Below are positions 1 to 10,662 of a stretch of 64,000 bases of DNA, in pieces. The notes under the pieces are model-generated. The model was not told where the DNA came from. It made no database searches and saw only the letters and a program-made list of their open reading frames with translations. Each line of letters opens with the position of its first letter. The first letter of the stretch is position 1. Origin of the DNA: Distichodus sexfasciatus (lineage: Eukaryota; Chordata; Actinopteri; Characiformes; Distichodontidae); contig JAVGVS010000470.1 of the NCBI GenBank assembly GCA_032718565.1, positions 186,001-250,000 of the forward strand. Direction: 5' to 3'. The position numbers and the translations under genes are program-made.

Positions 1-34
1 CACTGATAAGGGACAACACGAACTACCAAAACAT

Positions 35-245
35 ATTTTACTACATAAAGAGTTTATTAAACAGTTTACACATAGAAAATACTTACATTTTGGATTCATC
101 AAAATATCCACCATTAGCAGCTTTTACAGCTCTGCATAATCTGGGCGTCCGAGCGGTCAATGAACCAATCAGTTGTTGAAGCTGTTAATGTGTGCTGACC
201 CAAAAATCTCTCAAAAACCTGGACCAAGTTTAAACCAGTAACCAG
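35..245. mobile_element. Possible fragment of a Tc1-like DNA transposon
   Basis: The stretch around 90-165 (ggattcatcaaaatatcc, then 'accattagcagcttttacag' and 'gctctgcataatctgggcg') resembles the interior of Tc1-like elements that are abundant in fish. No terminal repeats and no open transposase frame are visible, so this would be a decayed internal piece. The similarity is from memory and the boundaries are approximate. Confidence 0.3.
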
Positions 246-320
246 ACATCACAGCTGGCAAAGGGGCACGTCTGACTCTGACATGGATATATTGCCATTG
301 TTATGTAATCAAAATAAAAA

Positions 321-589
321 TGTGACCCGATCTGCCGTAAGGAGTCGGAAGTCGGCGTTCTATTTATTTAGATACGGGCCGATTATGTCGACAAACATCA
401 AAAACATCGATTTTTCTTTTTTGGTCTTATATGAAAGAAAAGGTCTTCAAAATTAATCTGCTCTCCAAAAAAGAAAAATTCACAAAACATCACAAAAAAG
501 CTATTTTTGTGATTTTTTTCAACATAATCGGCCCGTATCTAAATAAACAGAACGCCGACGTCCGACTCATTACGGCAGATCGGGTCACA
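321..589. mobile_element. Fold-back MITE with ~69-bp terminal inverted repeats
   Basis: A 269-bp element begins TGTGACCCGATCTGCCGTAA at 321 and ends with its reverse complement at 589. The first ~69 bases pair with the last ~69 bases with about three mismatches, both arms reading through GTCGGCGTTCT and GATACGGGCCGATTATGT. The middle is A/T-rich and itself partly self-complementary, so the whole unit can fold into one long hairpin. No transposase frame is present. The target duplication is unclear, so the superfamily is left open. The high arm identity suggests a fairly young insertion. Confidence 0.85.
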
Positions 590-847
590 AATGATTATTG
601 CTGGTATCCAAAGATAATGTCAAGTTACTTTAATGTATTTGCACCAAAAAATGATGAGGATTTATGCTGATATCGTCCAAAACCCCACTTTGCCAGGGGC
701 GTTTCCAGACTTTTGGAGGGCAGTGTAAAAGCAAATACACAACCACGGACCTGCACACTCCAGATCTACAACTAGATCTATCACCAAATCACACACAATC
801 ATACACACACACACACATTTCCAGTGAAACGTACTTAACACACAGTA
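590..847. other. Unassigned sequence with a short CA tract
   Basis: Single-copy-looking sequence between the MITE and a SINE. It includes a CA-rich run at about 787-822. No convincing coding or structural signal was seen. Confidence 0.5.
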
Positions 848-1030
848 CATGAGCCCGTGATCGGAAGCTCGCCGGTTCGAATCACGGACCGGTAAAGGTA
901 CCACTGAGGTACTCATGAGCAAGGTACTGGCAACAAGCACTGCTCCGCGGACGCTGCCCACTGCTCCTTCATGGAGGGGTCAAATATAGAGGTCACATTA
1001 CACACTACACACACTCAATATCAATGTCAG
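848..1030 (+). mobile_element. tRNA-derived SINE, family A (copy 1)
   Basis: A tRNA-like B box (gccggttcgaatcacgg, about 871-887) is followed by the family body: ggtaccactgaggtactcat, then gagcaaggtac, then ctgcccactgctccttcatgg, then a gaggtcacatt segment. The same order recurs at 21,938, 32,383 and 45,636 on plus, and at 13,271 and 48,119 on minus. The A-box half of the tRNA head is weak or missing, so this copy is probably 5'-truncated or decayed. Such SINEs are non-coding and move with a partner LINE. Confidence 0.8.
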
Positions 1031-1500
1031 TCACATTTAGACATGAACTTCAACAAAACACAACAATTCCTGACCCCAAGACACACACACTCTGTACGGA
1101 CAGAATAGAGAGAACGAGAGAGGGATTGCAGATGGAAGGATATTGGATTAGCGGAGCGGCGTTGAGGAGAAGCAGCTGTCTGAGCAGCGGGCCCCAAATC
1201 CAGTTAAACACAATTACACTGCGCCACCGCAAAGGTCACAAACACAATTAGGGAGAACGTTTCCCTTTTAATGGCTCCAAAGAATCCCAAATCACCGCGG
1301 CTAAAAAAAAAACCAAAACGTCCACGTCTGGTTCCGATGCAGCCTCCAAGCTAACAGCGCTGGACGTCTGTCTTCCATCCGACTCGTCATTTCCATGGGG
1401 AAAAAGAGAAAGAAAAGAATGACTGACCAGCCACAAACACAACAAAATTTTTTAATTCTAAGCGTATTGTACGTTTTTTCTCCCTCTTACCCGTCTCACC
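1031..1500. other. Unassigned sequence
   Basis: Mixed-composition sequence with no repeat signature I recognise. Short open frames on both strands show no domain-like pattern and no splice sites that I could pair. Confidence 0.5.
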
Positions 1501-1514
1501 CCACTCTCCTCATT

Positions 1515-1548
1515 TTCTTTCTTTCTTTCTTTCTTTCTTTCTTTCGCC
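1515..1548. repeat. (CTTT)n microsatellite
   Basis: Near-perfect tetranucleotide run of TTTC units inside a pyrimidine-rich stretch. Confidence 0.9.
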
Positions 1549-1654
1549 TCTTTCTCACTCTCTTTCACTTTCTTTCCATCCCTGTCTCTCTGCCTGTCTC
1601 CTCTTCTCTTTATCTTTTCATGTTGGCTTTTCCCACAGATTGACAGACCAACCA

Positions 1655-1692
1655 ACCAATCTATCCATCCATACATCCATCCATCTTTCCCC
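1655..1692. repeat. (ATCC)n short tandem repeat
   Basis: Imperfect ATCC/CATC units just upstream of the long TC tract. Confidence 0.7.
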
Positions 1693-1717
1693 CATCTGAT
1701 TACTGAACCCTGTCAAT

Positions 1718-1958
1718 TCTCTCTCTCTCTTTTTTATTTCTACATTTTTCTCTCTTTCACTCTCTCATTCCTTCTCTTTGGTCTTGGACTCTCCGTTCAC
1801 CCAATAGAGGTCTCCCAACCTCTGTCTCTCTCTTTCTCTTCCTTTCTGTCATTCTCTCAGTTCCTCTTTGTCTCTCTCTTTCACTGTCTCTCTTTCTCTT
1901 CTGCTCTCTCATTCTATATGTCCCTGCCTTCATTTCTCTTCTGCACTGTCTAATTTGG

Positions 1959-2005
<47 letters not shown>

Positions 2006-2117
2006 TCTCTCTCTCGCTCTCTCTCTCCCCCATTTGTATCTCTCTGTACTCTCCCTTTCTTTATGCTCTCTCCATTCTCTCTTTCATTCTCCCACTCTCT
2101 GATTCTCTCTCTCTCTT

Positions 2118-2162
<45 letters not shown>

Positions 2163-2204
2163 CGTATCTCTCTCTTTACTCTGCCTCTCTTTAGGCTCTC
2201 TCCA
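1718..2204. repeat. Polypyrimidine (TC)n block
   Basis: About 490 bp of almost pure C+T on the plus strand, with two uninterrupted (TC)n cores at about 1964-2025 and 2105-2157. It carries a non-simple motif (attctatatgtccctgcc at 1911) that recurs in the block at 6441-7232, so the two blocks are related beyond simple slippage. Open frames here are serine/leucine repeats and are not genes. Confidence 0.9.
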
Positions 2205-3933
2205 AAAGCCTAAAAAGGCTGTGTGCTGCATTGTGAAACACTCTGTAACCCGCTGCAGTGTCCAAAAACAAGACAAAACCAAAAAACACTGAGAAAAAAA
2301 CACTGAAGCGCTACAGGAGCAAACAACCCAATCTTTCTCTCTCTCTCTCTCGCGTTCAAACCCATCGCGCGACTCACAAAAACACAACCTTTACACACAT
2401 TTACATAAGCCTTTTGCCTCTCGCAGCTCGGCGCTCATCAAACACGGCCCGAGAGGCTTTACGTCGGCAACGTTTACACTAAGCTCCGCGAAAATCCGCC
2501 GCTCACCAACCACCTTCTTTACCTTCCACGTTAATCGCTAAAATCGTAACTCAGAGAGGCCTGGTCACTTGCTTACTACCCCAAGGCGTGATGGGAAAAT
2601 GATAGAGGCAAGACCAAAAGCCGGTGTGCATTTGCTATTGCTTCAACGTTACAATGTTTTTATGATTTTATAACTTTAAAGACATTGTAAACAAAGATGT
2701 TTACTTCACAGGGTTATGGGCCTTTTTACTCTAAAGTAAATGCCTGTGTTTGTTTATGTTTTTAATATACTGTTACAGCAAAAACAAAAACTAATTAAAC
2801 ACAGACGTTTAGAGATAAACAACTGGTTTACACTAACGTAAACCTATGTGTTTGTTTATGATGGTTGAAGAGTATTATTACTATAAAACCATTAAAAACA
2901 AGCACAAGCCACTCACTTTGGTGGTAAGCATCTGATTTGCTCCTTATAGTATAATTAAAATACAGGTTATAACAAAATATAACCATTTTGCTGTAAAAAG
3001 AATTAAAAAATGTCAGATATTTTCGCATTTTCACGTCTTGTAGGCTATTTTTCTTGACATATTACTGTGATTTAGTTTTACTTATTACATTAAATTCAGT
3101 AACATCAGAAGTCACAACTTTACATCCTGCAAGAAACATGGAGTCACATTCCTTTTTGCATTTTCACGTAATGAAGGGCGCCATACTGCAAGCGTTGAGC
3201 CAAAATAACTATGATTCACAGCTATGATTTATTTAAAAATTCCCTTCCCTTCACTTTTATTGCAAATATTGGCAAAGGCGTGTGATTTTTAACACAATGA
3301 CTGAATCTCGCAAAATTTCAATAAGCTCGCAATAGAAAAAAAAATGCAATTACTGCAATTTTGCAAATACTTCAAAGCTGTTTACAGGTTCTCGCAAGTC
3401 CTCTAGTGGGAATTTCAGTGACAACATGGTGAAGGAGGTGTTGGCCGAGTTTAGCTATGCTGTGTTCAACATTCATTCGGCTCGATGACGTTCACACCGA
3501 TCGGCCTCCATGAATCCGGTATTATGGAAAACATGTAATAACCTCATCCAGCAAGAGCCAAATGTGTTTATTTGCTCAGTTGGCTTGATGTTGGACAGAG
3601 GCGAGGTTACCAAAAATTACAGTGCAAATCCTGTTTTGTTTGCGACATTAAGAGACGTTCACTAGGAACTTAGTCAAATATTTTAATACCTTAAATGGTC
3701 AAGAAGTTTGATTAAGTTTTATTCCAATTTAAGGTGATCTGTGATACAGTAAATGTAACAGGATCAAACAAGCAGTGGAACAATGGGCCTCATTCATCAA
3801 TGTTCTTAAATTTGTTTTCACGAAAGTTGACATTTAAATAGTATAATATTTTACAACTGTAGATTTGAACTAATTTTTTGGATGAATATGAGTGCAGTAA
3901 AATTTGCTTAAGAGTGAACTTCACAAGTTCATT
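2205..3933. other. Unassigned, mostly AT-rich sequence
   Basis: 2400-2520 is slightly CpG-richer, and 2640-3420 is AT-rich. A diverged direct repeat about 100 bp apart (tgtgtttgtttatg at 2751 and 2851) is the only internal structure noticed. No gene, RNA or clear transposon is supported. Confidence 0.5.
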
Positions 3934-4298
3934 TTTCATTCATTTTCCGAACCACTTAATCCCAACTGGGGTCGCGGGGGGACCGGAGCCTATCCCGGAA
4001 ACTCACGGGCGCAAGACGGGGAGGCGCCAACACACCGCAGGGCACACACACACACACACACTCACACAATCACACACACATTCACACCTCACGGGGCCAA
4101 TTTAGAGCCGCCAATTAACCTATATCGCATGCCTTTGGACTGCGGGAGGAAACCGGAGCACCCGGAGGAAACCCACGCGAACACGGGGAGAGCATACAAA
4201 CTCCACAGAGAAAGCCCCTGTGGCCGCCCCCGGGTTTCAAACCCAGGACCTTCTCGCTGTGAGGCGGCAGCGCCAACCACTGCGCCACCGTGCCGCCC
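3934..4298 (-). mobile_element. SINE-like repeat, family C (copy 1)
   Basis: Reverse-oriented copy of an abundant teleost repeat. Read on the minus strand it starts ggcggcacggtggcgcagtg, has a B-box-like ggtttgaaacccg, then ctaaattggccccgtgagg, and ends in an (ATGA)n tail. An internal CA tract lies at about 4045-4080. A tentative ~9-bp flanking duplication (caagttcat/caagtccat) borders it. Clearer proof of the element's limits comes from the copy at 31,583. Confidence 0.8.
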
Positions 4299-4304
4299 AA
4301 GTCC

Positions 4305-4460
4305 ATTCATTCATTATTTGAACTGCTTAATCATACTGCAGGGCACACGCTCTCACCAACATACTCCCATTCACATGTACGGGGTGGGGGAATTTAGAGA
4401 AACCAATCAACCTACAGCGGATGCTTTTGGACATGGGAGGAAATCAGATCACATAAACAT
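4305..4460 (-). mobile_element. SINE-like repeat, family C (copy 2, partial)
   Basis: A second, more decayed copy lies directly beside the first. It has the ATTC tail, the gaatttagagaaaccaatca segment and the cttttggacatgggaggaaa segment, but lacks the tRNA-like head. Confidence 0.6.
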
Positions 4461-5469
4461 CTCAAGCTGATGTTGTCGGGGAGGATTCTTCAAGTCAGAT
4501 GACAAAAATCTCGAACACGAAATTATATTGGGCAAACAAACTTTATTACAGTCCAATCCAACAATGCCCTTGCCAGCCGACGGATCCGCCCAGACTGGTT
4601 TAAACACACTTCTTTACCTCAAACACATCCGTTTTCTTTCTATTCCCCACTCCTAGGCTCATGCCACTGTTAAACATAGTATAGATTTGCGTACATCTCA
4701 CCAATAAGGTATAGATGTCTTGCGCTATTCTGTGCTTAACGAAATAAGCTAGGAAAAAGATCAAAATAGAGATACAACAAAATAAGAACGCTACTCAGCT
4801 GTTCCCTACAATAAAAGTGGACAGCTGCTCACGATGCCTAACAATAGACACTACTTCAGCTGGTTCCTTGCAATAAAAGTGCAGCATATTTAGAAGCACA
4901 ACAGCTTTGCTAAATATACCATAATATTTTTAATAAGAAAATGAAGGTCTTTCTGGTTAGGAATATCTACTAAAGGCTCCAATGTATATTCCAGACTATA
5001 TTCCAGACTCCAGACTGAAAATAAACAAAAATGCAATAAAATATTTGATTGTTAAAAACGTAAAAGAAAAGAATCTTCCAGAGTTTATCTTTAAACTTAT
5101 ACTGGATTTACTAACCATTTCCCAATATCTGTCCATTCTTTTTCCATGGTTTAGCAAAAAATGCAATTTGCCGTGCTGTGTACTTGTGACTATAAACAAT
5201 CTCTATAACAATGTAGTCTTTTCTTTGGCCTAAAGTACAGTCAAGCATAAATCATCCTGAAAATAGACCATAAAAGAGCGAGAGTAAAAAACGTGTGCTA
5301 AAAGTGTAGGTCGTCATGGATAATGGTGTGGAATTACAGTGTTGAGAGGCTGATGTAAGGATGAGTGTTTCTGCTCAATAACACTAATAATACTGTCTAC
5401 TATCAACACTGCACTGTAGCTGAATAGCCACGCTGCGTTTGGTTCCTCTTCTGTAGGGGTACCAAGTTT
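4461..5469. other. Unassigned sequence
   Basis: AT-rich, no recognisable repeat or exon. The right edge (about 5440-5477) is the left half of an older repeat split by the hAT element at 5478. Confidence 0.5.
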
Positions 5470-5477
5470 ACCAAGCA

Positions 5478-6264
5478 CAGGATCGGGTACCTTTCACATC
5501 TGAATGGTACTTCATTTTGAAACAATGCTCTGAATCTGTAATACCTGGTTTATTTCGATATAAAAAAATACAGTAATAATAAATAAGCTCCGAACTAATT
5601 TCAAACATCACACAAGCTGTTGTTCTTATGTTACAACTACTATATAAATTTATTACAGTTTTTATAAAAATATCTCAGCACAAGAACTAAAACAGATATT
5701 TCACTAATTAGATCACTGCAGTGGAACTTGTCAATGGCGTAGATCCGACGTTCTCGATGTCAATGTTGGCTTCAGGGATGATTGTCGGTGCAGGTCACTG
5801 TAGCTTTAACTGTGGCGCTCCAAACACCGCACGCTCATCCGCCCGTAAATGTATTTAATGTTTATCGAGGTGTTTCCTCGAGTTTGATAGCCCCAGTTCT
5901 GCATTTTGCGGGGTAAATGTTGCATGTCGCGCCGTCTGCGTCAATTTTAGTAAAGTGCAGTCACACAGTCGAACGCTTTCAGCTTTCCACGCAGGCGCTT
6001 TCTTCCCCTGGCAATCGTTGTCATGGTAAACAAAAGTAACACTATAGCTTAAATAGTAAATGGGAATTCAACTGCAGTAAATATCTATTTCTATCCTTTT
6101 GCTGCTGTAAATGTAAACTGCATTGAAACGCTGAGATACCGGTTGATTACTTTAAACCTTTAAACCTGCTGATGAGTGCGCAAATGTACCATTTGCTTTG
6201 ACGTGAACCGAAATCATAATTCGGTCAGCACCTTTAAAAGTACCGACCTCGGTACCCAACCCTA
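5478..6264 (-). mobile_element. Non-autonomous hAT element (long copy) with 8-bp TSD
   Basis: The 787-bp element is flanked by an exact 8-bp duplication, ACCAAGCA, at 5470-5477 and 6265-6272, the length expected for hAT. The right end reads ggtacccaaccct(a); the left end caggatcgggtacctttcac is the matching but mutated terminal repeat. Both ends and the AT-rich part near 5525-5660 are shared, in reverse, with the element at 43,798. This copy carries roughly 280 bp more interior. No transposase frame is present, so it depended on an enzyme in trans. Confidence 0.9.
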
Positions 6265-6272
6265 ACCAAGCA

Positions 6273-6443
6273 GGAACCAAACAGTGGAACCAGAACTCTT
6301 TGGAAGAGAAATGTGTAACGAAGGGCAACACGTTCTTGTTCACTATGAAACGTACCATATTCTTGCTAACAAACTGTACCGGTTTTGGTTCCTCTTTTGT
6401 TTGGGTACCAAGCAGAACCAAACAGTGGAAGCAGAAACTCTTC
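6273..6443. repeat. Older repeat unit interrupted by the hAT insertion, plus uninterrupted copy
   Basis: The sequence flanking the hAT, once rejoined (ttggttcctctt...ggtaccaag...accaagca, then ggaaccaaacagtggaa), matches an unbroken copy at about 6374-6430. The unbroken copy reads straight through ggtaccaagcagaaccaaac at 6405. The unbroken copy therefore serves as an empty-site control for the insertion. Confidence 0.7.
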
Positions 6444-6588
6444 CACTTATTCTCTCTTTTTCTTTTCCTCTCTCAACCCCTCCCTTTCTTTCTAGCTGTC
6501 TCTTCTGCTTCTCTCTTTTATTATTATTCTCACTCTTTCTCAGTCTCTCTTCCCACTTCTTTTTTCTCTCCTTTCCTTGTGCTCTCTC

Positions 6589-6634
<46 letters not shown>

Positions 6635-7179
6635 CTTTCTTATTATCCCCCTCTCTTTGTCTCTCCCTCCTTGTCTAATTTTCTCCTGTGCTCTCTCCGC
6701 TTCTATATGTCCCCGCCTTCATTTTTTTCCCCTCCCCGTCTCTCTCTCTCTGTCTTCCTCCTCTCATCTCTCTTTCCGCTTTTTCTGCTATCTCTCATTC
6801 ACTCTCCCTCCTACTCTTTTCTCTCTTTTCATTCTCCATCTCTTCTTTCCTTTCTTTTCCTTCTCTACACTCCACAATTTCTGTCTCTTCTTGTTCTCTT
6901 ATTCTCACCACTTCCTGTCTAATTCCTGTTACACTCTTTATTTTCTACCCCTTTCTCTTATTCTCTCTCTCCAACCCCTCTCCCATCCTGTCTTTCTCTC
7001 CCTTATTATTTCTCTCTCAGATCCTCTCTGTCACTCTCTCTCTTTCACTGCTTCCTTTTCTCTTATGCTGTCTCATTCTATATGTCCCTGCAATCATTTC
7101 TCTTCTGCTCTCTCTCTTTCTCATTCTGTCTTTCTTCTCATCTCTTGTGCCCTCTTTTTCACTAGCTTTTCATTCTCTC

Positions 7180-7218
<39 letters not shown>

Positions 7219-7232
7219 TTCCAGATTACCTG
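6444..7232. repeat. Polypyrimidine (TC)n block
   Basis: About 790 bp of C+T-rich sequence with pure (TC)n cores at about 6590-6631 and 7173-7217. The motif ttctatatgtccc occurs at about 6701 and 7077, roughly 375 bp apart, and again at 1911 in the first block. This suggests a longer repeat unit from which the TC tracts expanded. The long serine/leucine open frames here (up to 313 codons) follow from composition and are not genes. Confidence 0.9.
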
Positions 7233-7790
7233 AGGGGATGAAGCTCCCTAGCTCATCTTCTGACACACTCTCCTGACTCTAGCTGTCCACTGTGTTATCA
7301 CTCACACACACACACACACAGTCAAACACACATCACACTGACCTGGTGAAGTGTGCAAACCTTTACTGTTCTTTTTCATTACCTTCTGCTGCGCCCTTTT
7401 GGACGGAACCACACACACACACACACACTACAATCTTTTCTTCTCTCCCTCTCTTGTAACAATATATGAAACGTTCCTTTTTTGCTCTTGTCTTTGTCTT
7501 AGTCTTTGAATACAACATAAAGTGCTTGCTATCTCACACAGAGCAGATAGAGTTCTCACACACACAGACATGCACACACACAGACACACACACATACACA
7601 CATCTCTCTCATGTGGAGCCATACTGCGATGAAAGCAATCTAACATTTCTCATTTATTATGAGATTATTATGAACACATCATCACATGATCATGAGAGAA
7701 ATCATATTTTTTAGTAATTTAAAGTATATATTATATATATATACATATATATATAGCTAATACTAATATATGCTCTGACACTACTGCTCT
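7233..7790. repeat. CA-rich stretch with AT microsatellite
   Basis: Short (CA)n runs at about 7302-7322, 7411-7428 and 7556-7605, then an alternating AT run at about 7725-7756. Sequence between the runs is unassigned. Confidence 0.75.
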
Positions 7791-7794
7791 GGTT

Positions 7795-8000
7795 TCCACT
7801 AATGTCAATTTTCAAAGACTAACGCAAATTTTCAGTAGCTAAATCTATATTTCTACCGGCTGACAAAAATATTCACTATCTAATATAAATTTCTGCTATA
7901 TAGCACTGCTTTTTCTAGCTAAAGCTAATTTCTGCTAGCTAAAGCTAATTCCCACCAGAATGATCATTTATGCTAGGTAACGCTAATTTCTGCCACTGCA
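7795..8000. repeat. Degenerate ~20-bp tandem array rich in GCTA
   Basis: Units such as ctagctaaagctaatttctg occur in succession around 7914-7993 with more decayed units to the left. Period is close to 20 bp with frequent indels. A similar GCTA-rich texture returns at 37,440-38,170. Confidence 0.6.
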
Positions 8001-8089
8001 CCCATTAGAACTGCCAGTGAGTCAGCTTAGCATCACGTTAGTGCAACTCCTGCCATTTGCATATGGTGAATGTGTAAAATGCAGGGTGA

Positions 8090-8380
8090 GGAACAAGAAT
8101 AAAGAGACAGAAGTAGAGAAAAAGGGACAAAGTGAGAGAAAGGGAAAGAAAAAAGAAGGACGGGGAGAAGTAGCATGAGAAAGAGAGAGCAACAGAGAGT
8201 ATGAGAGAGTAAGAGATGGGAGAAGACAGAGTGAAAAGAATAGGAGGGACCAAGGGACCAGGACGGGCTGGGAGGAAAGAAAGGGAGAGAGAGGGAAAAG
8301 AGGAGAGAGAAAGAAGTAGATGAAGAGAAAATGAAAGTAAAAGAGAGAGAAAAGAAAGCGAAGAACTGTTTTAGAAAGAA
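8090..8380. repeat. Polypurine (GA-rich) block
   Basis: About 290 bp of G+A-rich sequence on the plus strand with gagagaaag-type units and no perfect core longer than about 12 bp. Confidence 0.85.
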
Positions 8381-9360
8381 AGAACATGATTTTCATTCCT
8401 CACTGCTCATGCACCTCACACAGTTTATCTTGACCCGGCAATGTTAGTGTTAGCAGACCTCGGCCAGGGAGTGCAGAACCACACACATACACACACACTC
8501 GAGCGCGTCCACACAAGTCGGCGAAGGTGTGGATGACGGGACGAAATGAAAAAATGAAAGGAAAAAAAGAAGCAAGGCCCACTCACCTTCTGCTTCACCA
8601 CACAGAGTGCACTGTGATTCTAAGGACAAACAAACAAGAAAAGAAAAGAGGATTTGAAATAAAAAGCAGCAAAAGAAAGTTATGCAGCAAACACAAAAAG
8701 CGTTGCTAAGTTCCAAACATCTTCATCTCACGCTGACAAAAAGGATAAAAAATGTTCAACTATTAAACGTCATTTACGTGTCAATACGCCAATTTAACGC
8801 ATATGAGCAACATTCAAAGCTACTTTTTGGCTTTCAACCACAGCTAAAATTCACGTTGCCTGAATGCAGCTGTAAATGTATTGGCTAAAATTCAAGTTGT
8901 GTAAAAGCAGATTTGAATGTAAATTCCTTAAGGCCCTGCGTCAACATTCAAAGTTGCTTTCGGGCGACGTAAATACAGCTAGCGTTGGGAAGTGACTCTA
9001 GCTAAAACTGAAAAGTATCTCACAAATGCTGCAGTGGCAGTAAAGTACCATTAAGCTGGATGCCGACCGAGAACCAGTGCTGTGTCTTGCCGCCGCAAAA
9101 ACTGAAGTAATTGCGTAGAAACGCATGAATGACATTTTTCGCGATGTAAACACATTCGATGTTTGTTAGCGCGCACAACTCTCTCGGGGAAGTCATTCAC
9201 TAAGGCGTTCCAGTTCAGTCAAATCTTCCCATTTATTGCAGACAAAACACATTTTTAGCTGATAGAAATTTCATACTATAACTGTTTCTAACCTCCTGCA
9301 CATCCAGTGTAAAAGTATAAAAGTCATTTCCATATTGTAGGTAATACTGCATCCAAACTG
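8381..9360. other. Unassigned sequence with a short ~46-bp duplicated motif
   Basis: A degenerate direct repeat (gctaaaattcacgttg at about 8843, gctaaaattcaagttg at about 8884) is visible. The part near 9060-9130 (gccgccgcaaaaactgaag, ttgcgtagaaacgcatg) looks like decayed hAT-type sequence, but no ends could be found. No exon is supported. Confidence 0.4.
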
Positions 9361-9399
9361 TCTCTCTATCTACCTCTATTTCTAATTTTAGTTCTAGTT

Positions 9400-9627
9400 T
9401 AAAGTTATATTTAATATTACATGTCTAGTTTAAAATGTATATTTTGTACTTTATTTATTATTGTTTATTCCATGTGCCTTAATTGTTCTTTGTTCCCTTT
9501 TTTTCCTACTGCACTGTTAAAACTGGAGCCACGTCATCTCGTCTCGTCTCGTCTCGTCTCTCTATGTATCTGTACAGTACATAGCAGAGATGACAATAAA
9601 GTTTACTTTGACTTTGACTTTGACTAA
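9400..9627 (+). mobile_element. 3' end of a 5'-truncated LINE-like retroelement
   Basis: The right end has the typical tail of fish non-LTR elements: 'tctgtacagtacatagcaga' and gatgacaataaa (a polyadenylation-like AATAAA), followed by a short tandem tail of TGACTT units at about 9606-9625. A (GTCTC)n run precedes it at about 9538-9558. No reverse transcriptase frame remains. The left limit is a guess. Confidence 0.55.
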
Positions 9628-9639
9628 ATAACAACAACC

Positions 9640-10066
9640 AGCGTTCTACTCACAATACAAACATTTACATGATATTTTCAGCGATTAATCCGATGCGTGT
9701 CCACCACATTATTGTGACGTGACTTTCGTGTGGAATGCCATCTTGCTCAAAAATGTAATTCTCTCCCTGAAATGAGTCAAAATGAGTTATAGGCCAAAAT
9801 GAGTCCAAATTGATTTAAAATGGCCAAAACTTCAATATTTCTTCATTTTCAATTAATGAGAAAATATTTGTTTTCATTTTATAATAGAGAGTAAAACATA
9901 AATATAGAAAATCAGAAACAGACAGTTTGGTTTATTAAAAAATGCTGGAAATAAAATAGTTTTTTTTTCTTTTTATTCAATTAATAATCGAATAAAAATA
10001 ATCGAATAAAAATAATCTAAAAAATAATCGGCAGATTAATTGATTAACATAATAATTGCAGCTCTA
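9640..10066 (-). mobile_element. hAT-like element end with TCGATTA-rich subterminal repeats
   Basis: The right end (attgcagctcta) is the reverse complement of the tagagctgcaat terminus common in fish hAT elements. The adjacent subterminal stretch of aataatcgaataaaa units (about 9978-10,040) is also typical. The left terminus was not found, so the left boundary is arbitrary and the element may be truncated. Confidence 0.45.
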
Positions 10067-10069
10067 ATT

Positions 10070-10560
10070 GTAACTATATGCAATATACTGATTTGCTGCA
10101 AATCTAATTCTGAATGCAGTGTAGAATAATTTGTAAAAGTTATTGGCAAAAGCAAAGAGATCCCCTTTTTGCAGTCATTTTCATAAAACGATAAAACCAC
10201 TTCACTTACATAAATGACAATACAACTATACATTTATGACGTCAAAGCACTTCTTAAAATCAGATTTCACTTTTCCTTCCCAAAAAAACATTATTTACAG
10301 CATTTAATGATGAAAAGCCATGAGTCTGATCTCATCGGATTAAGTTAAAATGCAGGATTAGATGTTGGTGTTACACCATAATTACAGATTAAATTACATG
10401 TAATAATTTAAAAAGACCAAAAAAAAAGAGAGAAGTTTTTGGGGATTTTATTTGTGTATCGAGGATTGAGTCGGATAGACGAGGGATTAAAGCTACCATG
10501 AATTTAGATTATCGTCATTTGGCCGACTTCTCCTTTAAAACAGTTCTCCGCAAAAAAAAC
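10070..10560. other. Unassigned AT-rich sequence
   Basis: No recognisable repeat, exon or RNA. Confidence 0.5.
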
Positions 10561-10578
10561 CAACGCAGACAGATATGA

Positions 10579-10583
10579 GGTCT

Positions 10584-10623
<40 letters not shown>

Positions 10624-10662
10624 AACACACACACTAACACACACACACACTAACACACACAG
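10579..10662. repeat. (CA)n microsatellite
   Basis: About 84 bp of CA units with scattered single-base interruptions (caaaca, ctaaca). Confidence 0.95.

Noticed and set aside
6284..7241. Open frames up to 313 codons rich in serine and leucine
   Set aside because: They lie in a TC tract; all three plus frames are open because the sequence lacks purines, and the translation is low complexity.
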